Shown: one piece after another, positions 1 through 8,426 of the stretch
How the letters are laid out: each line of letters starts with the position of its first letter
Numbering within the stretch: the first letter of the stretch is position 1
NCBI RefSeq assembly: GCF_004364775.1
Contig: NZ_SOAL01000003.1
Coordinates: forward strand, 186,001 to 250,000
DNA: 64,000 bases
Direction of reading: 5' to 3'
DNA from: Comamonas sp. JUb58
GTDB lineage: Bacteria > Pseudomonadota > Gammaproteobacteria > Burkholderiales > Burkholderiaceae_C
Notes under the pieces: generated by a model
Database searches by the model: none
Seen by the model: only the letters and a program-made list of their open reading frames with translations
Told to the model about the DNA's origin: nothing
Program-made: the position numbers and the translations under genes

Positions 1-823
1 TGACGGGCACTTCGCAGTGCAGGTCATCGCCATCGCGCTCGAACACCTCGTGCTTGCGAACGCGGATCTCGATATACAGGTCGCCGGGCGGGCCGCCATT
101 CTGGCCGGGTTCGCCGTCGCCGGTGGAGCGGATGCGCATGCCGTCGTCGATACCGGCGGGGATGCTCACTTCCAAGGTCTTTTGCGACTTGGTGCGGCCC
201 TGGCCGTGGCAGCTGGTGCAGGGCTCGGGGATGATCTTGCCGGTGCCGCGGCAGTGCGGGCAGGTTTGCTGCACCGCGAAAAAGCCCTGGCGCATCTGCA
301 CCTGGCCGCTGCCGTGGCAGGTGCTGCAGGTCTTGACCTGGGTGCCGGGCTTGGCGCCGCTGCCGTGGCAGGTGTCGCACTCGTCCCAGGACGGAATCTT
401 GATCTGGGCGTTCTTGCCCGCTGCCGCCTCTTCGAGGCTGATGTCCATCGCGTAGGACAGGTCGTTGCCCCGGTAGACCTGGGGGCCACCGCCGCCGCGA
501 CGGCCACCGCCAAACATCTCGCCAAAGATGTCGCCAAACGATTCGGCAAAACCACCAAAGCCCTCGCCGCCCATGCCCGAGCGCATGTTGGGATCGACCC
601 CGGCGTGGCCGTACTGGTCGTAGGCGCCCCGCTTTTGGCTGTCGGAGAGCATTTCGTAGGCTTCTTTGCACTCCTTGAACTTCTCTTCCGCTTCCTTGGC
701 CTTGTCGCCCTGGTTGCGGTCGGGGTGGTACTTCATGGCCATCTTGCGGTAGGCCGTCTTGATTTCGACTTCCGTGGCGGATTTGCTCACGCCGAGGACT
801 TCGTAGTAATCGCGTTTGGACAT
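1..823 (-). CDS. dnaJ: Chaperone DnaJ (partial, C-terminus beyond window)
   Basis: Hsp40 co-chaperone that delivers unfolded clients to DnaK and stimulates its ATPase in the cytoplasm. Visible in order: an N-terminal J domain with the HPD tripeptide (in YHPDRNQ), a Gly/Phe-rich linker ([20 protein letters not shown]), and a zinc-binding region with four CxxCxGxG-type repeats ([32 protein letters not shown]). The gene runs off the left edge, so most of the C-terminal substrate-binding domain is missing. The start is the ATG whose complement is at 821-823, giving the standard [11 protein letters not shown] beginning. It lies 24 bp downstream of a small hypothetical gene and is probably cotranscribed with dnaK. 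Family assignment is certain. Confidence 0.97.
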   Translation of the reverse strand, partial: MSKRDYYEVLGVSKSATEVEIKTAYRKMAMKYHPDRNQGDKAKEAEEKFKECKEAYEMLSDSQKRGAYDQYGHAGVDPNMRSGMGGEGFGGFAESFGDIFGEMFGGGRRGGGGPQVYRGNDLSYAMDISLEEAAAGKNAQIKIPSWDECDTCHGSGAKPGTQVKTCSTCHGSGQVQMRQGFFAVQQTCPHCRGTGKIIPEPCTSCHGQGRTKSQKTLEVSIPAGIDDGMRIRSTGDGEPGQNGGPPGDLYIEIRVRKHEVFERDGDDLHCEVPV

Positions 824-847
824 GGTGTTCTTGAATTCTGTGGGTAA

Positions 848-1189
848 TTAACCAGCGGCGTTCTGGTACGCCCGGGCATGGGTGCCCACAAAGCTGCGGC
901 CGGGATTGTCGCCGTCAATCCATTGCTGCGGTGGAAATAGCTCAAACAAACCCACCTTGAACAGCGTGGGAATCGCCATCTTCAGCTCTTCTTCAACGGC
1001 ACCGCGCTCACCGGCATTGTAGAGAGCGATGTTGTAGAGCATGGTGGCCACGGTGCCGGTCTGCACCCGGCTGCCGTCCTTGAGCGTGACGGCGGGCAGG
1101 TCTGCCGCGCCGTCGGTGCTCTTCTGGTTGACACGGCTGAGCTCTGCAACATGCAGTGCGTCGGTCGCAGGTGCTGTGGTAGATGTCAT
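848..1189 (-). CDS. Conserved hypothetical protein between dnaK and dnaJ
   Basis: A 113-residue soluble protein with no signal peptide or membrane segment. I do not recognise a function. The central and C-terminal part looks like a folded domain (VTLKDGSRVQTGTVATML, then LFKVGLFELFPPQQW), while the first 20 residues are Thr/Ala-rich. The start ATG (complement of 1187-1189) has an AAGGT element a few bases upstream. It sits in the same direction as dnaK and dnaJ, 176 bp after dnaK and 24 bp before dnaJ, so it is probably transcribed with the chaperone genes at least in part. Whether it acts with the chaperones is unknown. Base composition matches its neighbours, so there is no sign of recent transfer. 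Confidence 0.8.
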   Translation of the reverse strand: MTSTTAPATDALHVAELSRVNQKSTDGAADLPAVTLKDGSRVQTGTVATMLYNIALYNAGERGAVEEELKMAIPTLFKVGLFELFPPQQWIDGDNPGRSFVGTHARAYQNAAG

Positions 1190-1284
1190 CGTGTACCTTT
1201 GGATGCTGGGTTGGAATGGGAGAGAGGGCCTGGGCTGAACCGATCTGCGTGGGCTGCGCTACAGAAGAAAAAGCGATTCTGTAG

Positions 1285-1324
1285 AAAAGCCATGCCGGAG
1301 TGCGGCAATGCGAACTCCGGCATG
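1285..1324 (-). terminator. Hairpin downstream of dnaK
   Basis: Perfect 11-bp inverted repeat (CATGCCGGAGT at 1291-1301, ACTCCGGCATG at 1314-1324) with a 12-nt loop. Read on the minus strand it lies about 40 bp past the dnaK stop and is followed by a short TTTT run. The U-tract is weak, so it may terminate only part of the transcripts or protect the dnaK 3' end while allowing read-through to the small gene and dnaJ. Confidence 0.6.
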
Positions 1325-1365
1325 GGTGCTTGGTAGCAGTCGGCTCCAGGCCCGTCGGAAGGGGA

Positions 1366-3294
1366 TTAGTCCTTCTTCACTTCCTTGACTTCGGCATCGA
1401 CGACATTGTCATCGGCTGCCGCAGCGCCGGCCGCGCCAGCTGCTGCACCGGCGGCTCCTGCCTGTGCGGCCTGGGCGTCGGCATACACCTTCTCGCCCAG
1501 CTTCTGGCTGGCGGTCATCAAGGCCGTGGTCTTGGCTTCGATGGCGTCCTTGTCTTCGGTCTTCAGTGCTTCTTCCAGCTCTTGAACCGCCGTGTCGATG
1601 GCCGACTTCTCAGCGGCATCGAGCTTGTCGCCATGCTCGCCCAGGCTCTTCTTGACGCTGTGTACAGCGGCTTCGCCTTGGTTGCGGGCCTGCACCAGCT
1701 CCAGCTTCTTCTTGTCGTCGGCGGCGTTCAGCTCGGCGTCCTTGACCATCTTCTGGATCTCGTCCTCGGACAGACCGGAACTGGCCTTGATGGTGATCTT
1801 GTTTTCCTTGCCGGTGCCCTTGTCCTTGGCAGAGACGTTCAAGATACCGTTGGCGTCGATGTCGAAAGCCACCTCGATCTGCGGCGTGCCACGGGGTGCG
1901 GCTGGAATGCCTTCCAGGTTGAACTCACCCAGCAGCTTGTTGGCGCTGGCGATTTCACGCTCACCCTGGAACACCTTGATGGTCACGGCAGGCTGGTTGT
2001 CCTCGGCGGTCGAGTAGGTCTGCGCGAACTTGGTCGGGATCGTGGTGTTCTTCGTGATCATCTTGGTCATCACGCCGCCCAGGGTTTCAATACCCAGGGA
2101 CAGAGGCGTCACGTCCAGCAGCAGCACGTCGGAGCGGTCACCGCCCAGCACCTGGCCTTGCACGGCAGCGCCCACGGCCACGGCTTCATCAGGGTTCACA
2201 TCCTTGCGGGGATCCTTGCCGAAGAATTCCTTGACCTTCTCTTGCACCTTGGGCATACGGCTCATGCCGCCGACCAGGATCACGTCGTCGATGTCGGACA
2301 CAGCGATGCCAGCGTCCTTGATCGCGGTGCGGCAAGGGGCGATGGTGCGCTCGATCAGCTCGTCCACCAGGCTTTCGAGCTTGGCGCGGGTGAGCTTGAT
2401 GTTCAGGTGCTTGGGACCCGAAGCGTCAGCGGTGATGTAGGGCAGGTTGATGTCGGTGGCAGCCGAGCTGGACAGCTCGATCTTGGCCTTTTCAGCCGCT
2501 TCCTTCAGGCGTTGCAGAGCCAGCACGTCCTTGGACAGGTCCACGCCTTGCTCTTTCTTGAACTCGGTGATGATGTATTCGATCACGCGTTGGTCGAAGT
2601 CTTCACCGCCCAGGAAGGTGTCGCCATTGGTCGACAGCACTTCGAACTGCTTTTCACCGTCCACATCGGCAATTTCGATGATGGACACGTCAAAGGTACC
2701 GCCGCCCAGGTCATACACGGCGATCTTGCGGTCACCCTTGCCGCCCTTGTCCAGGCCGAAGGCCAGGGCTGCAGCGGTAGGCTCGTTGATGATGCGCTTG
2801 ACTTCCAGGCCGGCGATACGGCCAGCGTCCTTGGTGGCCTGGCGCTGTGCGTCGTTGAAGTACGCAGGCACGGTGATCACGGCCTCGGTGACGGGCTCGC
2901 CCAGGAAGTCCTCGGCGGTCTTCTTCATCTTGCGCAGCACTTCTGCGGAGATCTGTGGTGGGGCCAGCTTCTGGTCACGCACTTGCACCCACGCGTCGCC
3001 GTTGTCGGCCTTGACGATCTGGAAAGGCATCAGGTCGATGTCCTTTTGCACTTCCTTCTCGTCGAACTTGCGGCCGATCAGGCGCTTGGCAGCGTAGATC
3101 GTGTTCTTGGGGTTGGTGACAGCCTGGCGCTTGGCAGAAGCGCCCACCAGGATTTCGCCGTCTTCCTGGTATGCAACGATCGATGGCGTGGTGCGTGCAC
3201 CTTCGCTGTTTTCGATCACGCGGGTGGTGTTGCCTTCCATCACGGCCACGCAGCTGTTGGTCGTGCCCAAATCAATACCGATAATCTTTCCCAT
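1366..3294 (-). CDS. dnaK: Chaperone DnaK (Hsp70)
   Basis: ATP-driven Hsp70 chaperone of the cytoplasm, working with DnaJ and GrpE. The 642-residue protein has the usual family length. The N-terminal nucleotide-binding domain begins [20 protein letters not shown], contains [13 protein letters not shown], and has the second phosphate loop region [13 protein letters not shown]. The substrate-binding domain follows the [14 protein letters not shown] linker region, and the protein ends in an Ala-rich lid and a charged EVKEVKKD tail. The start ATG (complement of 3292-3294) is preceded by CAGGAGT. It is 107 bp downstream of grpE, separated by a hairpin that may set relative expression. Certain. Confidence 0.99.
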   Translation of the reverse strand: MGKIIGIDLGTTNSCVAVMEGNTTRVIENSEGARTTPSIVAYQEDGEILVGASAKRQAVTNPKNTIYAAKRLIGRKFDEKEVQKDIDLMPFQIVKADNGDAWVQVRDQKLAPPQISAEVLRKMKKTAEDFLGEPVTEAVITVPAYFNDAQRQATKDAGRIAGLEVKRIINEPTAAALAFGLDKGGKGDRKIAVYDLGGGTFDVSIIEIADVDGEKQFEVLSTNGDTFLGGEDFDQRVIEYIITEFKKEQGVDLSKDVLALQRLKEAAEKAKIELSSSAATDINLPYITADASGPKHLNIKLTRAKLESLVDELIERTIAPCRTAIKDAGIAVSDIDDVILVGGMSRMPKVQEKVKEFFGKDPRKDVNPDEAVAVGAAVQGQVLGGDRSDVLLLDVTPLSLGIETLGGVMTKMITKNTTIPTKFAQTYSTAEDNQPAVTIKVFQGEREIASANKLLGEFNLEGIPAAPRGTPQIEVAFDIDANGILNVSAKDKGTGKENKITIKASSGLSEDEIQKMVKDAELNAADDKKKLELVQARNQGEAAVHSVKKSLGEHGDKLDAAEKSAIDTAVQELEEALKTEDKDAIEAKTTALMTASQKLGEKVYADAQAAQAGAAGAAAGAAGAAAADDNVVDAEVKEVKKD

Positions 3295-3349
3295 TTCTCT
3301 ACTCCTGTATTCTTGAGGCGGCGTTGCGCCCTAATTGACTGTTATTTGT

Positions 3350-3390
3350 GGCTTTTTTGCCGTTGTTCAAGTGCGCAACGCAAAAAAGCC
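3350..3390 (-). other. Long imperfect hairpin between grpE and dnaK
   Basis: Inverted repeat GGCTTTTTTGCCGTTG / CAACGCAAAAAAGCC (one bulged G), stem about 15 bp, 10-nt loop. The stem carries A/T tracts in both arms, so it resembles a terminator or RNA-processing site more than a protein operator. The loop region holds a CTTGAA string on the minus strand, but no CCCCAT-type -10 follows at proper spacing, so I do not call a second sigma-32 promoter here. Likely role, by inference: partial termination or processing that adjusts GrpE:DnaK ratio. Confidence 0.6.
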
Positions 3391-3401
3391 GGGAGGTGCG
3401 T

Positions 3402-3938
3402 TTACTTGGGTGCAGCAACGGTCACCAGTGCAGGGCGCAGTACGCGCTCGGCAATGGCATAACCCTTTTGCAGCACGGCCACCACGGTGTTGGGGTCCTG
3501 CGCCGCAGGCACGGCGGAGATCGCCTGGTGGTGGTGGGGATCGAACTTGTCGCCGGCAGCCGGGTTGATCGCGATCACCTTGTTGCGCTCCAGCGCGGAG
3601 ACGAGCTGGCGCAGGGTGGCGTCCGAGCCTTCGCGCAGTTGCTCGGGGCTGGCGTTCTGGATCGCCAGAGCGGCATCGAGGCTGTCGATCACCGGCAGCA
3701 GGCTTTCGGCAAAGCTTTCGACACCGAACTTGCGGGCCTTGGCCACTTCATCATCGGCGCGGCGGCGGGCGTTTTCAACTTCTGCCTTGGCGCGCAGGTA
3801 CTGGTCGGCCAGCTCGGCGTTCTTGGCCTTCAACTCCGCCAGCTCTGCTTCCAGTTGCGACTGGTTGGCAGCGGCAGCGGCTTCCAGCTCTTCGGCGGAC
3901 ATGGGGTTTTGGCCTTCGGGGTGGAGGTTGTCTGACAT
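3402..3938 (-). CDS. grpE: Nucleotide exchange factor GrpE
   Basis: Releases ADP from DnaK, completing the Hsp70 cycle. The protein has 178 residues, the usual size. It has an Ala/Glu-rich N-terminal coiled coil (about residues 14-60) with the heptad-like stretch [20 protein letters not shown] and the family signature [13 protein letters not shown]. The C-terminal beta domain holds [13 protein letters not shown] and the region [13 protein letters not shown]. The start ATG (complement of 3936-3938) is weakly preceded by a purine-rich site. It is the first gene of the grpE-dnaK-(small gene)-dnaJ set and has a sigma-32-like promoter about 45 bp upstream. Certain. Confidence 0.98.
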   Translation of the reverse strand: MSDNLHPEGQNPMSAEELEAAAAANQSQLEAELAELKAKNAELADQYLRAKAEVENARRRADDEVAKARKFGVESFAESLLPVIDSLDAALAIQNASPEQLREGSDATLRQLVSALERNKVIAINPAAGDKFDPHHHQAISAVPAAQDPNTVVAVLQKGYAIAERVLRPALVTVAAPK

Positions 3939-3982
3939 TGTGCTGTTCGTATTTCGTTAACAAAAAGGACTCTTGTGGCCGC

Positions 3983-4010
3983 ACCTGGGGGCATTTCCTT
4001 GCTTTTCAAG
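3983..4010 (-). promoter_or_regulatory. Sigma-32 (heat-shock) promoter of grpE
   Basis: On the minus strand, CTTGAA (complement of 4005-4010, extended as CCCCTTGAAA) is followed after 13 bp by CCCCCAGGT (complement of 3983-3991). The known RpoH consensus is CTTGAAA, 11-16 bp, CCCCATNT, so both elements and spacing fit. It lies about 45 bp upstream of the grpE start. Confidence 0.75.
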
Positions 4011-4085
4011 GGGCTTATTTGGCTTTTCGGCCCGCTGGCGATACGCGCCGAGGAGGCTGCAGCGGCCCGTGTTTATAAACCATGT

Positions 4086-4114
4086 TTGACGGCTTTTGAA
4101 TTGGTTTGTATAAT
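4086..4114 (+). promoter_or_regulatory. Sigma-70 promoter of the rpsF operon
   Basis: TTGACG (4086-4091), a 17-bp spacer and a perfect TATAAT (4109-4114). This is one mismatch from full consensus at ideal spacing, as expected for a ribosomal protein operon. Transcription would begin near 4121, leaving a leader of about 75 nt before rpsF. Confidence 0.85.
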
Positions 4115-4195
4115 CTCGGGTTTCCCTTGCCACACCGTGGTGCATTCTTTGCAAAAAGAGGCATTGGCGGGTGGCGCAATCCACAAGGAGTTTGC

Positions 4196-4570
4196 ATGCG
4201 TCACTATGAGATCGTGCTGCTGATCCACCCCGATCAGAGCGAACAAGTTCCAGCTATGCTGGAGCGTTACAAAGGCATGATTACCGCCGGCGGCGGTAAG
4301 ATCCACCGCGTTGAAGACTGGGGCCGCCGTCAACTGGCCTACATGATCAACAAGCTGGCCAAGGCCCACTATCTGTGCCTGAATATCGAAGCCGACCAGG
4401 CTGTGATGGCTGAACTTGAACACGCATTCAAGTTCAACGACGCTGTGCTGCGCCAACTGACTGTGCAGAAGAAGAAGGCTGACACTGCTCCTTCCGCCAT
4501 GATGAAGACCGTGGAACGCGAAGAAGCGCGCAAGGCCAACCAGGCTGAGCACGCCGCTGCAGAGCGTTAA
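4196..4570 (+). CDS. rpsF: 30S ribosomal protein S6
   Basis: Primary-binding partner of S18 in the platform of the small ribosomal subunit. The 124-residue protein begins [19 protein letters not shown], typical of the family, and contains [20 protein letters not shown] Lys/Glu/Ala-rich tail follows. The chosen ATG at 4196 has AAGGAG seven bases upstream; the frame is open further upstream, but those codons are not conserved S6 sequence. First gene of rpsF-priB-rpsR-rplI, 11 bp before priB. Certain. Confidence 0.99.
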   Translation: MRHYEIVLLIHPDQSEQVPAMLERYKGMITAGGGKIHRVEDWGRRQLAYMINKLAKAHYLCLNIEADQAVMAELEHAFKFNDAVLRQLTVQKKKADTAPSAMMKTVEREEARKANQAEHAAAER

Positions 4571-4581
4571 TCACACAGGAG

Positions 4582-4878
4582 GTGGAGAACCGCGTACTTG
4601 TCACCGCCGTCATCGCTGAAATCAAGATTTTGCGATACACGCCGGCTGGGCTACCTGCTGTAGATGTTGTGCTGGAGCACCGCTCCACCCAGAACGAAGC
4701 AGCGCAACCCCGACAAGTCAATGCCGTGCTCAAGGCGATTGCCTTTGGTGCACTGGCGGAGCGAATCGCTCGGCAGGCTGTAGGAAGCACCTGGACATTC
4801 CAGGGTTTTCTGGCCACACCGCGCAACAGCAAATCGCTGGTTCTGCACATCCAGGATATTCAACAAGATACTTATTGA
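4582..4878 (+). CDS. priB: Primosomal replication protein N (PriB)
   Basis: Single-stranded-DNA-binding OB-fold protein that stabilises PriA at stalled forks during replication restart. It has 98 residues. The start [22 protein letters not shown] aligns in pattern with the MTNRLVLSGTV start of E. coli PriB, and the conserved VLEHRST follows. The only codon that keeps the first beta strand is GTG at 4582-4584. Oddly, that GTG overlaps the last G of the AGGAGG Shine-Dalgarno string (4577-4582), leaving almost no spacer. Initiation may therefore depend on translational coupling to rpsF, which stops 11 bp upstream. Its place between rpsF and rpsR is the normal proteobacterial arrangement. Confidence 0.93.
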   Translation: MENRVLVTAVIAEIKILRYTPAGLPAVDVVLEHRSTQNEAAQPRQVNAVLKAIAFGALAERIARQAVGSTWTFQGFLATPRNSKSLVLHIQDIQQDTY

Positions 4879-4889
4879 GAGGTCCGAAA

Positions 4890-5171
4890 ATGGCCACGTT
4901 CAAGAAATTCAACAAAGACAAGCGCCCAAAGCGCAACACCCAGTCGCTGCTGTTCAAGCGCAAGCGTTTCTGCCGCTTCACCGTGGCTGGCGTCGAAGAA
5001 ATCGACTACAAGGATGTCGACACCCTGCGTGACTTCGTTGCTGAAAACGGCAAGATCATCCCAGCACGTCTGACCGGCACCCGTGCCATCTACCAACGTC
5101 AGTTGAACACTGCCATCAAGCGCGCTCGCTTCCTGGCCATGGTTCCTTACTCTGACCAACACAAGATCTAA
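4890..5171 (+). CDS. rpsR: 30S ribosomal protein S18
   Basis: Pairs with S6 on the 30S platform. The 93-residue protein has a Lys/Arg-rich start ([18 protein letters not shown]), the core [19 protein letters not shown], and the conserved motif [21 protein letters not shown]. The ATG at 4890 is chosen because GAGAGG lies about seven bases upstream. An upstream TTG in frame would overlap the priB stop and adds only MRGPK. It is 11 bp after priB and 11 bp before rplI. Certain. Confidence 0.98.
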   Translation: MATFKKFNKDKRPKRNTQSLLFKRKRFCRFTVAGVEEIDYKDVDTLRDFVAENGKIIPARLTGTRAIYQRQLNTAIKRARFLAMVPYSDQHKI

Positions 5172-5182
5172 GGAGCACGAAC

Positions 5183-5635
5183 ATGCAAATCATTCTGCTC
5201 GACAAGGTCGTGAACCTGGGCAACCTGGGTGAAATCGTGAAGGTCAAGGACGGTTACGCACGTAACTTCCTGATCCCTTCGGGCCGCGCACGCCGCGCTA
5301 CCGAAGCTGCCAAGGCTGAATTCGAAGCCAAGCGCGCTGAGCTGGAAAAGGCTGCTGCTGAAAAGCTGGCTGCTGCTCAAGCCCAAGGCGAGAAGCTGTC
5401 CGGCCAGACCGTGAAGCTGACGCAAAAGGCAGGTGTGGATGGCCGTCTGTTCGGCTCCGTCACCAACCACGACATCGCTGATGAACTGGGCAAGATGGGC
5501 TTCCAAGTGGCCAAGTCGCAAGTGCGTCTGCCTAACGGTCCTATCAAGACCGTGAGCGAGACCGCTGTGGAAGTGGCTCTGCACACCGACGTGGTGGTGG
5601 AAGTGAACGTGTCCGTCTACGGCGAACACGTGTAA
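5183..5635 (+). CDS. rplI: 50S ribosomal protein L9
   Basis: Binds domain V of 23S rRNA and spans the L1 stalk base. The 150-residue protein has the N-terminal domain [21 protein letters not shown] with the signature [13 protein letters not shown], a long Ala/Glu/Lys helix (about residues 40-75, repeated [14 protein letters not shown]), and a C-terminal domain ending in the beta-rich [17 protein letters not shown]. Start ATG at 5183 has AGGAG upstream. Last gene of the operon, followed by an intrinsic terminator. Certain. Confidence 0.99.
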   Translation: MQIILLDKVVNLGNLGEIVKVKDGYARNFLIPSGRARRATEAAKAEFEAKRAELEKAAAEKLAAAQAQGEKLSGQTVKLTQKAGVDGRLFGSVTNHDIADELGKMGFQVAKSQVRLPNGPIKTVSETAVEVALHTDVVVEVNVSVYGEHV

Positions 5636-5655
5636 TTTCTCACGCTTTGCGTTGG

Positions 5656-5680
5656 AAGCCGCCTTCGGGCGGCTTTTTCG
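5656..5680 (+). terminator. Rho-independent terminator after rplI
   Basis: AAGCCGCC (5656-5663), a TTCG tetraloop, GGCGGCTT, then a T-run to 5678. A compact UUCG-loop hairpin about 20 bp beyond the rplI stop closes the ribosomal operon. Confidence 0.95.
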
Positions 5681-5802
5681 TTTCTGGCCCTCAGCGTTCC
5701 CGGGATGCGGGTTTTGTTGGTCGCCGTCAGCCTGGCGCTGCATCTGCGCTATTCTTGTGGATTGCTGGTTGCCAAGCCGGCGTTTGCTAATTTGGATACC
5801 CC

Positions 5803-7215
5803 ATGTCTGAGACTTTCCCCCCACTCGATGACGCCGCCTTCATCACCCCCGATAAGCAGGTGGCACAGCTGCGCATACCGCCGCATTCGATCGAATCGGA
5901 GTCCAGTGTGCTCGGTGGCCTGTTGCTGGACAACAATGCCTGGGACCGGGTGGGCGATGTGCTGGCCGAAGACAACTTCTACCGCCATGAGCACAAGCTG
6001 ATCTTTGCGGCCATGGCCAGCATGATCAATGCCGGCAAGCCCGCCGATGTGATCACGGTCTATGAGCACCTGCAAAGCATCGGCAAGGCCGAAGAGGTGG
6101 GCGGTCTGGCCTACCTGAACCAGCTGGCCCAGTATGTGCCCAGCGCCACCAATATCCGCCGCTACGGCGAGATCGTGCGCGAGCGCTCGATTCTGCGCAA
6201 GCTGGTCACCGCCAGTGACGAGATCGCCACCAATGCCTTCAACCAGCAGGGCAAGACGGTGGACCGCATTCTGGACGAGGCCGAGCAGAAGATCTTTGCG
6301 ATTGGCGAAGAAGGCTCGCGCATGAAGCAGGGCTTCCAGTCGCTGGACAACCTGGTCGTGGACTTGCTCGACCGGGTGCAGGAGATGGCGGACAACCCGG
6401 TCGATGTGACCGGCGTGCCCACCGGCTTTGCCGACCTGGACCGCATGACCAGCGGCCTGCAGGCCGGTGACCTGGTGGTGTTGGCCGCCCGTCCTTCGAT
6501 GGGCAAGACCTCGTTCGCGGTGAACATTGCCGAGCATGTGGCGCTCAACGAAGGCCTGCCGGTAGCCATCTTCTCGATGGAAATGGGCGCCGCCCAATTG
6601 GCGGTGCGTATCGTCGGTTCGATTGGCCGGGTGAACCAGGGCAATCTGCGCACCGGCAAGCTGACCGATGAGGAATGGCCGCGCCTGTCCGAGGCGATCG
6701 AGCGGCTGCGCACGGTCTCGCTGCACATCGACGAGACCCCGGGCCTGACGCCATCGGAGCTGCGCGCCAACTCGCGCCGCCTGGCCCGCCAGTGCGGCAA
6801 GCTGGGCCTGATCGTGGTCGACTACCTGCAGCTGATGAGTGGTTCCGGCTCGGCCGCCAGCTCGGACAACCGGGCGACCGAACTGGGCGAAATCTCGCGG
6901 GGTTTGAAGATGCTGGCCAAGGAGCTGCAATGCCCCGTGATTGCGCTGTCGCAGCTCAACCGCTCGGTGGAGCAGCGTACCGACAAGCGCCCGATGATGT
7001 CCGACTTGCGGGAATCGGGCGCCATTGAGCAGGATGCGGACATCATCATGTTCATCTACCGCGACGACTACTACAACAAAGAGAGCAACGAGCCCAATGT
7101 GGCCGAGGTCATCATTGGCAAGCAGCGTAACGGCCCAACTGGCACCGTCAAGCTGTTCTTCCAGAAGAACCAGACCCGCTTTGAGAACCTGGCGGTGGGC
7201 GGCGACGACTACTGA
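5803..7215 (+). CDS. dnaB: Replicative DNA helicase DnaB
   Basis: Hexameric helicase that unwinds DNA ahead of the replication fork. The 470-residue length is standard. The N-terminal domain carries [19 protein letters not shown]. The RecA-like domain has Walker [12 protein letters not shown] (Lys235), the Walker B-type [11 protein letters not shown], and [20 protein letters not shown], ending with the [14 protein letters not shown] signature. No clear Shine-Dalgarno site precedes the ATG at 5803, but the protein start fits the family. It follows rplI by 167 bp across a terminator and faces the LysR gene convergently. Certain. Confidence 0.99.
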   Translation: MSETFPPLDDAAFITPDKQVAQLRIPPHSIESESSVLGGLLLDNNAWDRVGDVLAEDNFYRHEHKLIFAAMASMINAGKPADVITVYEHLQSIGKAEEVGGLAYLNQLAQYVPSATNIRRYGEIVRERSILRKLVTASDEIATNAFNQQGKTVDRILDEAEQKIFAIGEEGSRMKQGFQSLDNLVVDLLDRVQEMADNPVDVTGVPTGFADLDRMTSGLQAGDLVVLAARPSMGKTSFAVNIAEHVALNEGLPVAIFSMEMGAAQLAVRIVGSIGRVNQGNLRTGKLTDEEWPRLSEAIERLRTVSLHIDETPGLTPSELRANSRRLARQCGKLGLIVVDYLQLMSGSGSAASSDNRATELGEISRGLKMLAKELQCPVIALSQLNRSVEQRTDKRPMMSDLRESGAIEQDADIIMFIYRDDYYNKESNEPNVAEVIIGKQRNGPTGTVKLFFQKNQTRFENLAVGGDDY

Positions 7216-7248
7216 TGCCCGCCAGGGCCGAGTGGGCTGGCGCAGTGC

Positions 7249-8151
7249 TCAGTCCTGCTGGCCCTGGCTTTGCTGGATCACCCACTGCTCAAAGGCCTGC
7301 AGCGCCGGCGAGGGCTCGCGGTAGGTGGGGTAGCTGAACCAGTAGCTCTGCGTGCCCGGCAAGGTCTGGCTATGGGCGGGGATCACCTGGCCCGCATCCA
7401 GCGCCGGTTGCACCAGCACCTCGGGCACCAGACCCACGCCCAGACCGGCGGCGGCTGCCATGATGACCATGGAGAACAGCTCATAGCGCGGCCCGCGCGA
7501 GGCCTGCACCGAGTAATCCCAGCCCAGGCCGTTGTACCAATCGCGCCAGGCGGCGGGGCGGCTCTCCAGGCCGATGTGTACCAGCTGCTCCCAGTCCTCC
7601 TGCGTGGCCAGCGCATGCTGCGCCGCAAAGGCGGGGCTGCAGACGGGGATGCAGGCGCCATCGCGGGCAATGCGCTGGCCCTGGGTCTTGGACCAAAGGC
7701 CGTCGCCCGAGTAGATGGCGCCGTCAAAGCCGCTTTCCTCAAACGCAAAAGGCTCGGAGCGCACCGACAGGTGGACATGGATATCCGGATGCTGCTGCGC
7801 AAAGGTCGGCAGCCGGGGCACCAGCCACTGCGTGGCAAAGCTGGAGACCACAGCCAGGTGGATGGCATAGCCCTGGGCGCGGCTGTTGGCGATCTCTTGC
7901 GTGTCGCGCTCCAAACCGTTGAGGTGCACGCGCACGCGCTGCGCATATCGTTTACCCGCATCCGTCAGCATCACGCGGCGTTTGTGGCGCACAAAAAGCG
8001 GCACCCCCAGCCGGTCCTCCAGCGCTGCGACATGGCGGCTGACGGCACTGGCGGTCAACGCTAACTCATTGGCAGCGCGGGAGAAATTGCCGTGCCGGGC
8101 CGAGGCTTCAAAAGCCATCAACAGGCCGATATTGGGAATCGCGTTGCGCAT
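7249..8151 (-). CDS. LysR-family transcriptional regulator
   Basis: A 300-residue DNA-binding regulator. The N-terminal winged helix-turn-helix is visible (FEASARHGNFSRAANELALT, then SAVSRHVAALEDRLGVPLF). A periplasmic-binding-protein-like effector domain follows (about residues 90-295). The GcvA-like pattern (RHKRRVMLTDAGKRYAQRV) suggests the amino-acid-responsive branch, but this is a weak inference. It is divergent from an ALDH7-type aldehyde dehydrogenase across 275 bp, the usual layout for a LysR protein controlling its neighbour. Effector unknown. Confidence 0.93.
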   Translation of the reverse strand: MRNAIPNIGLLMAFEASARHGNFSRAANELALTASAVSRHVAALEDRLGVPLFVRHKRRVMLTDAGKRYAQRVRVHLNGLERDTQEIANSRAQGYAIHLAVVSSFATQWLVPRLPTFAQQHPDIHVHLSVRSEPFAFEESGFDGAIYSGDGLWSKTQGQRIARDGACIPVCSPAFAAQHALATQEDWEQLVHIGLESRPAAWRDWYNGLGWDYSVQASRGPRYELFSMVIMAAAAGLGVGLVPEVLVQPALDAGQVIPAHSQTLPGTQSYWFSYPTYREPSPALQAFEQWVIQQSQGQQD

Positions 8152-8177
8152 GGTTGGAGACTTTGTTCAAAAAACGC

Positions 8178-8227
8178 ACTATGTCTCACCATTTTCTCAT
8201 TTTGTTGTTCCTGATAGTTCACATAGT
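8178..8227. promoter_or_regulatory. Spaced inverted repeat in the LysR/ALDH intergenic region
   Basis: ACTATGT (8178-8184) and ACATAGT (8221-8227) form a perfect 7-bp inverted repeat separated by 36 bp, within an AT-rich stretch just upstream of the LysR start. The right half lies in ATAGTTCACATAGTAT, itself roughly dyad-symmetric as in T-N11-A LysR sites. A plausible operator, by position and symmetry only. Confidence 0.4.
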
Positions 8228-8426
8228 ATTTTTAAGTTCGGCGCTTCCCCCGCAGACGGCCGCATGCCCCGATGTGCAGCCCTGTCACAGGCGGGGTGTA
8301 CCAAGTGCCGTGTCTGCGTCTGTGCCTGCTGCGCCTTAAGCTGCAGGGCAGCGCCCCCATCATGGTCCGGGCCCGCCGAGAGGACCGGACAGTTTCTGTT
8401 GTGATAGTGAATAGGAAAGACGAGCG

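Noticed and set aside
3366..3380. CTTGAA in the grpE-dnaK gap as a second heat-shock promoter
   Set aside because: No CCCCAT-like -10 at 11-16 bp; the string lies in the loop of a hairpin.
1300..3462. Very long open frame (720 codons) on the plus strand across dnaK
   Set aside because: Antisense shadow of a highly biased GC-rich gene; Gly/Leu/His-rich translation with no family features, no ribosome-binding site.
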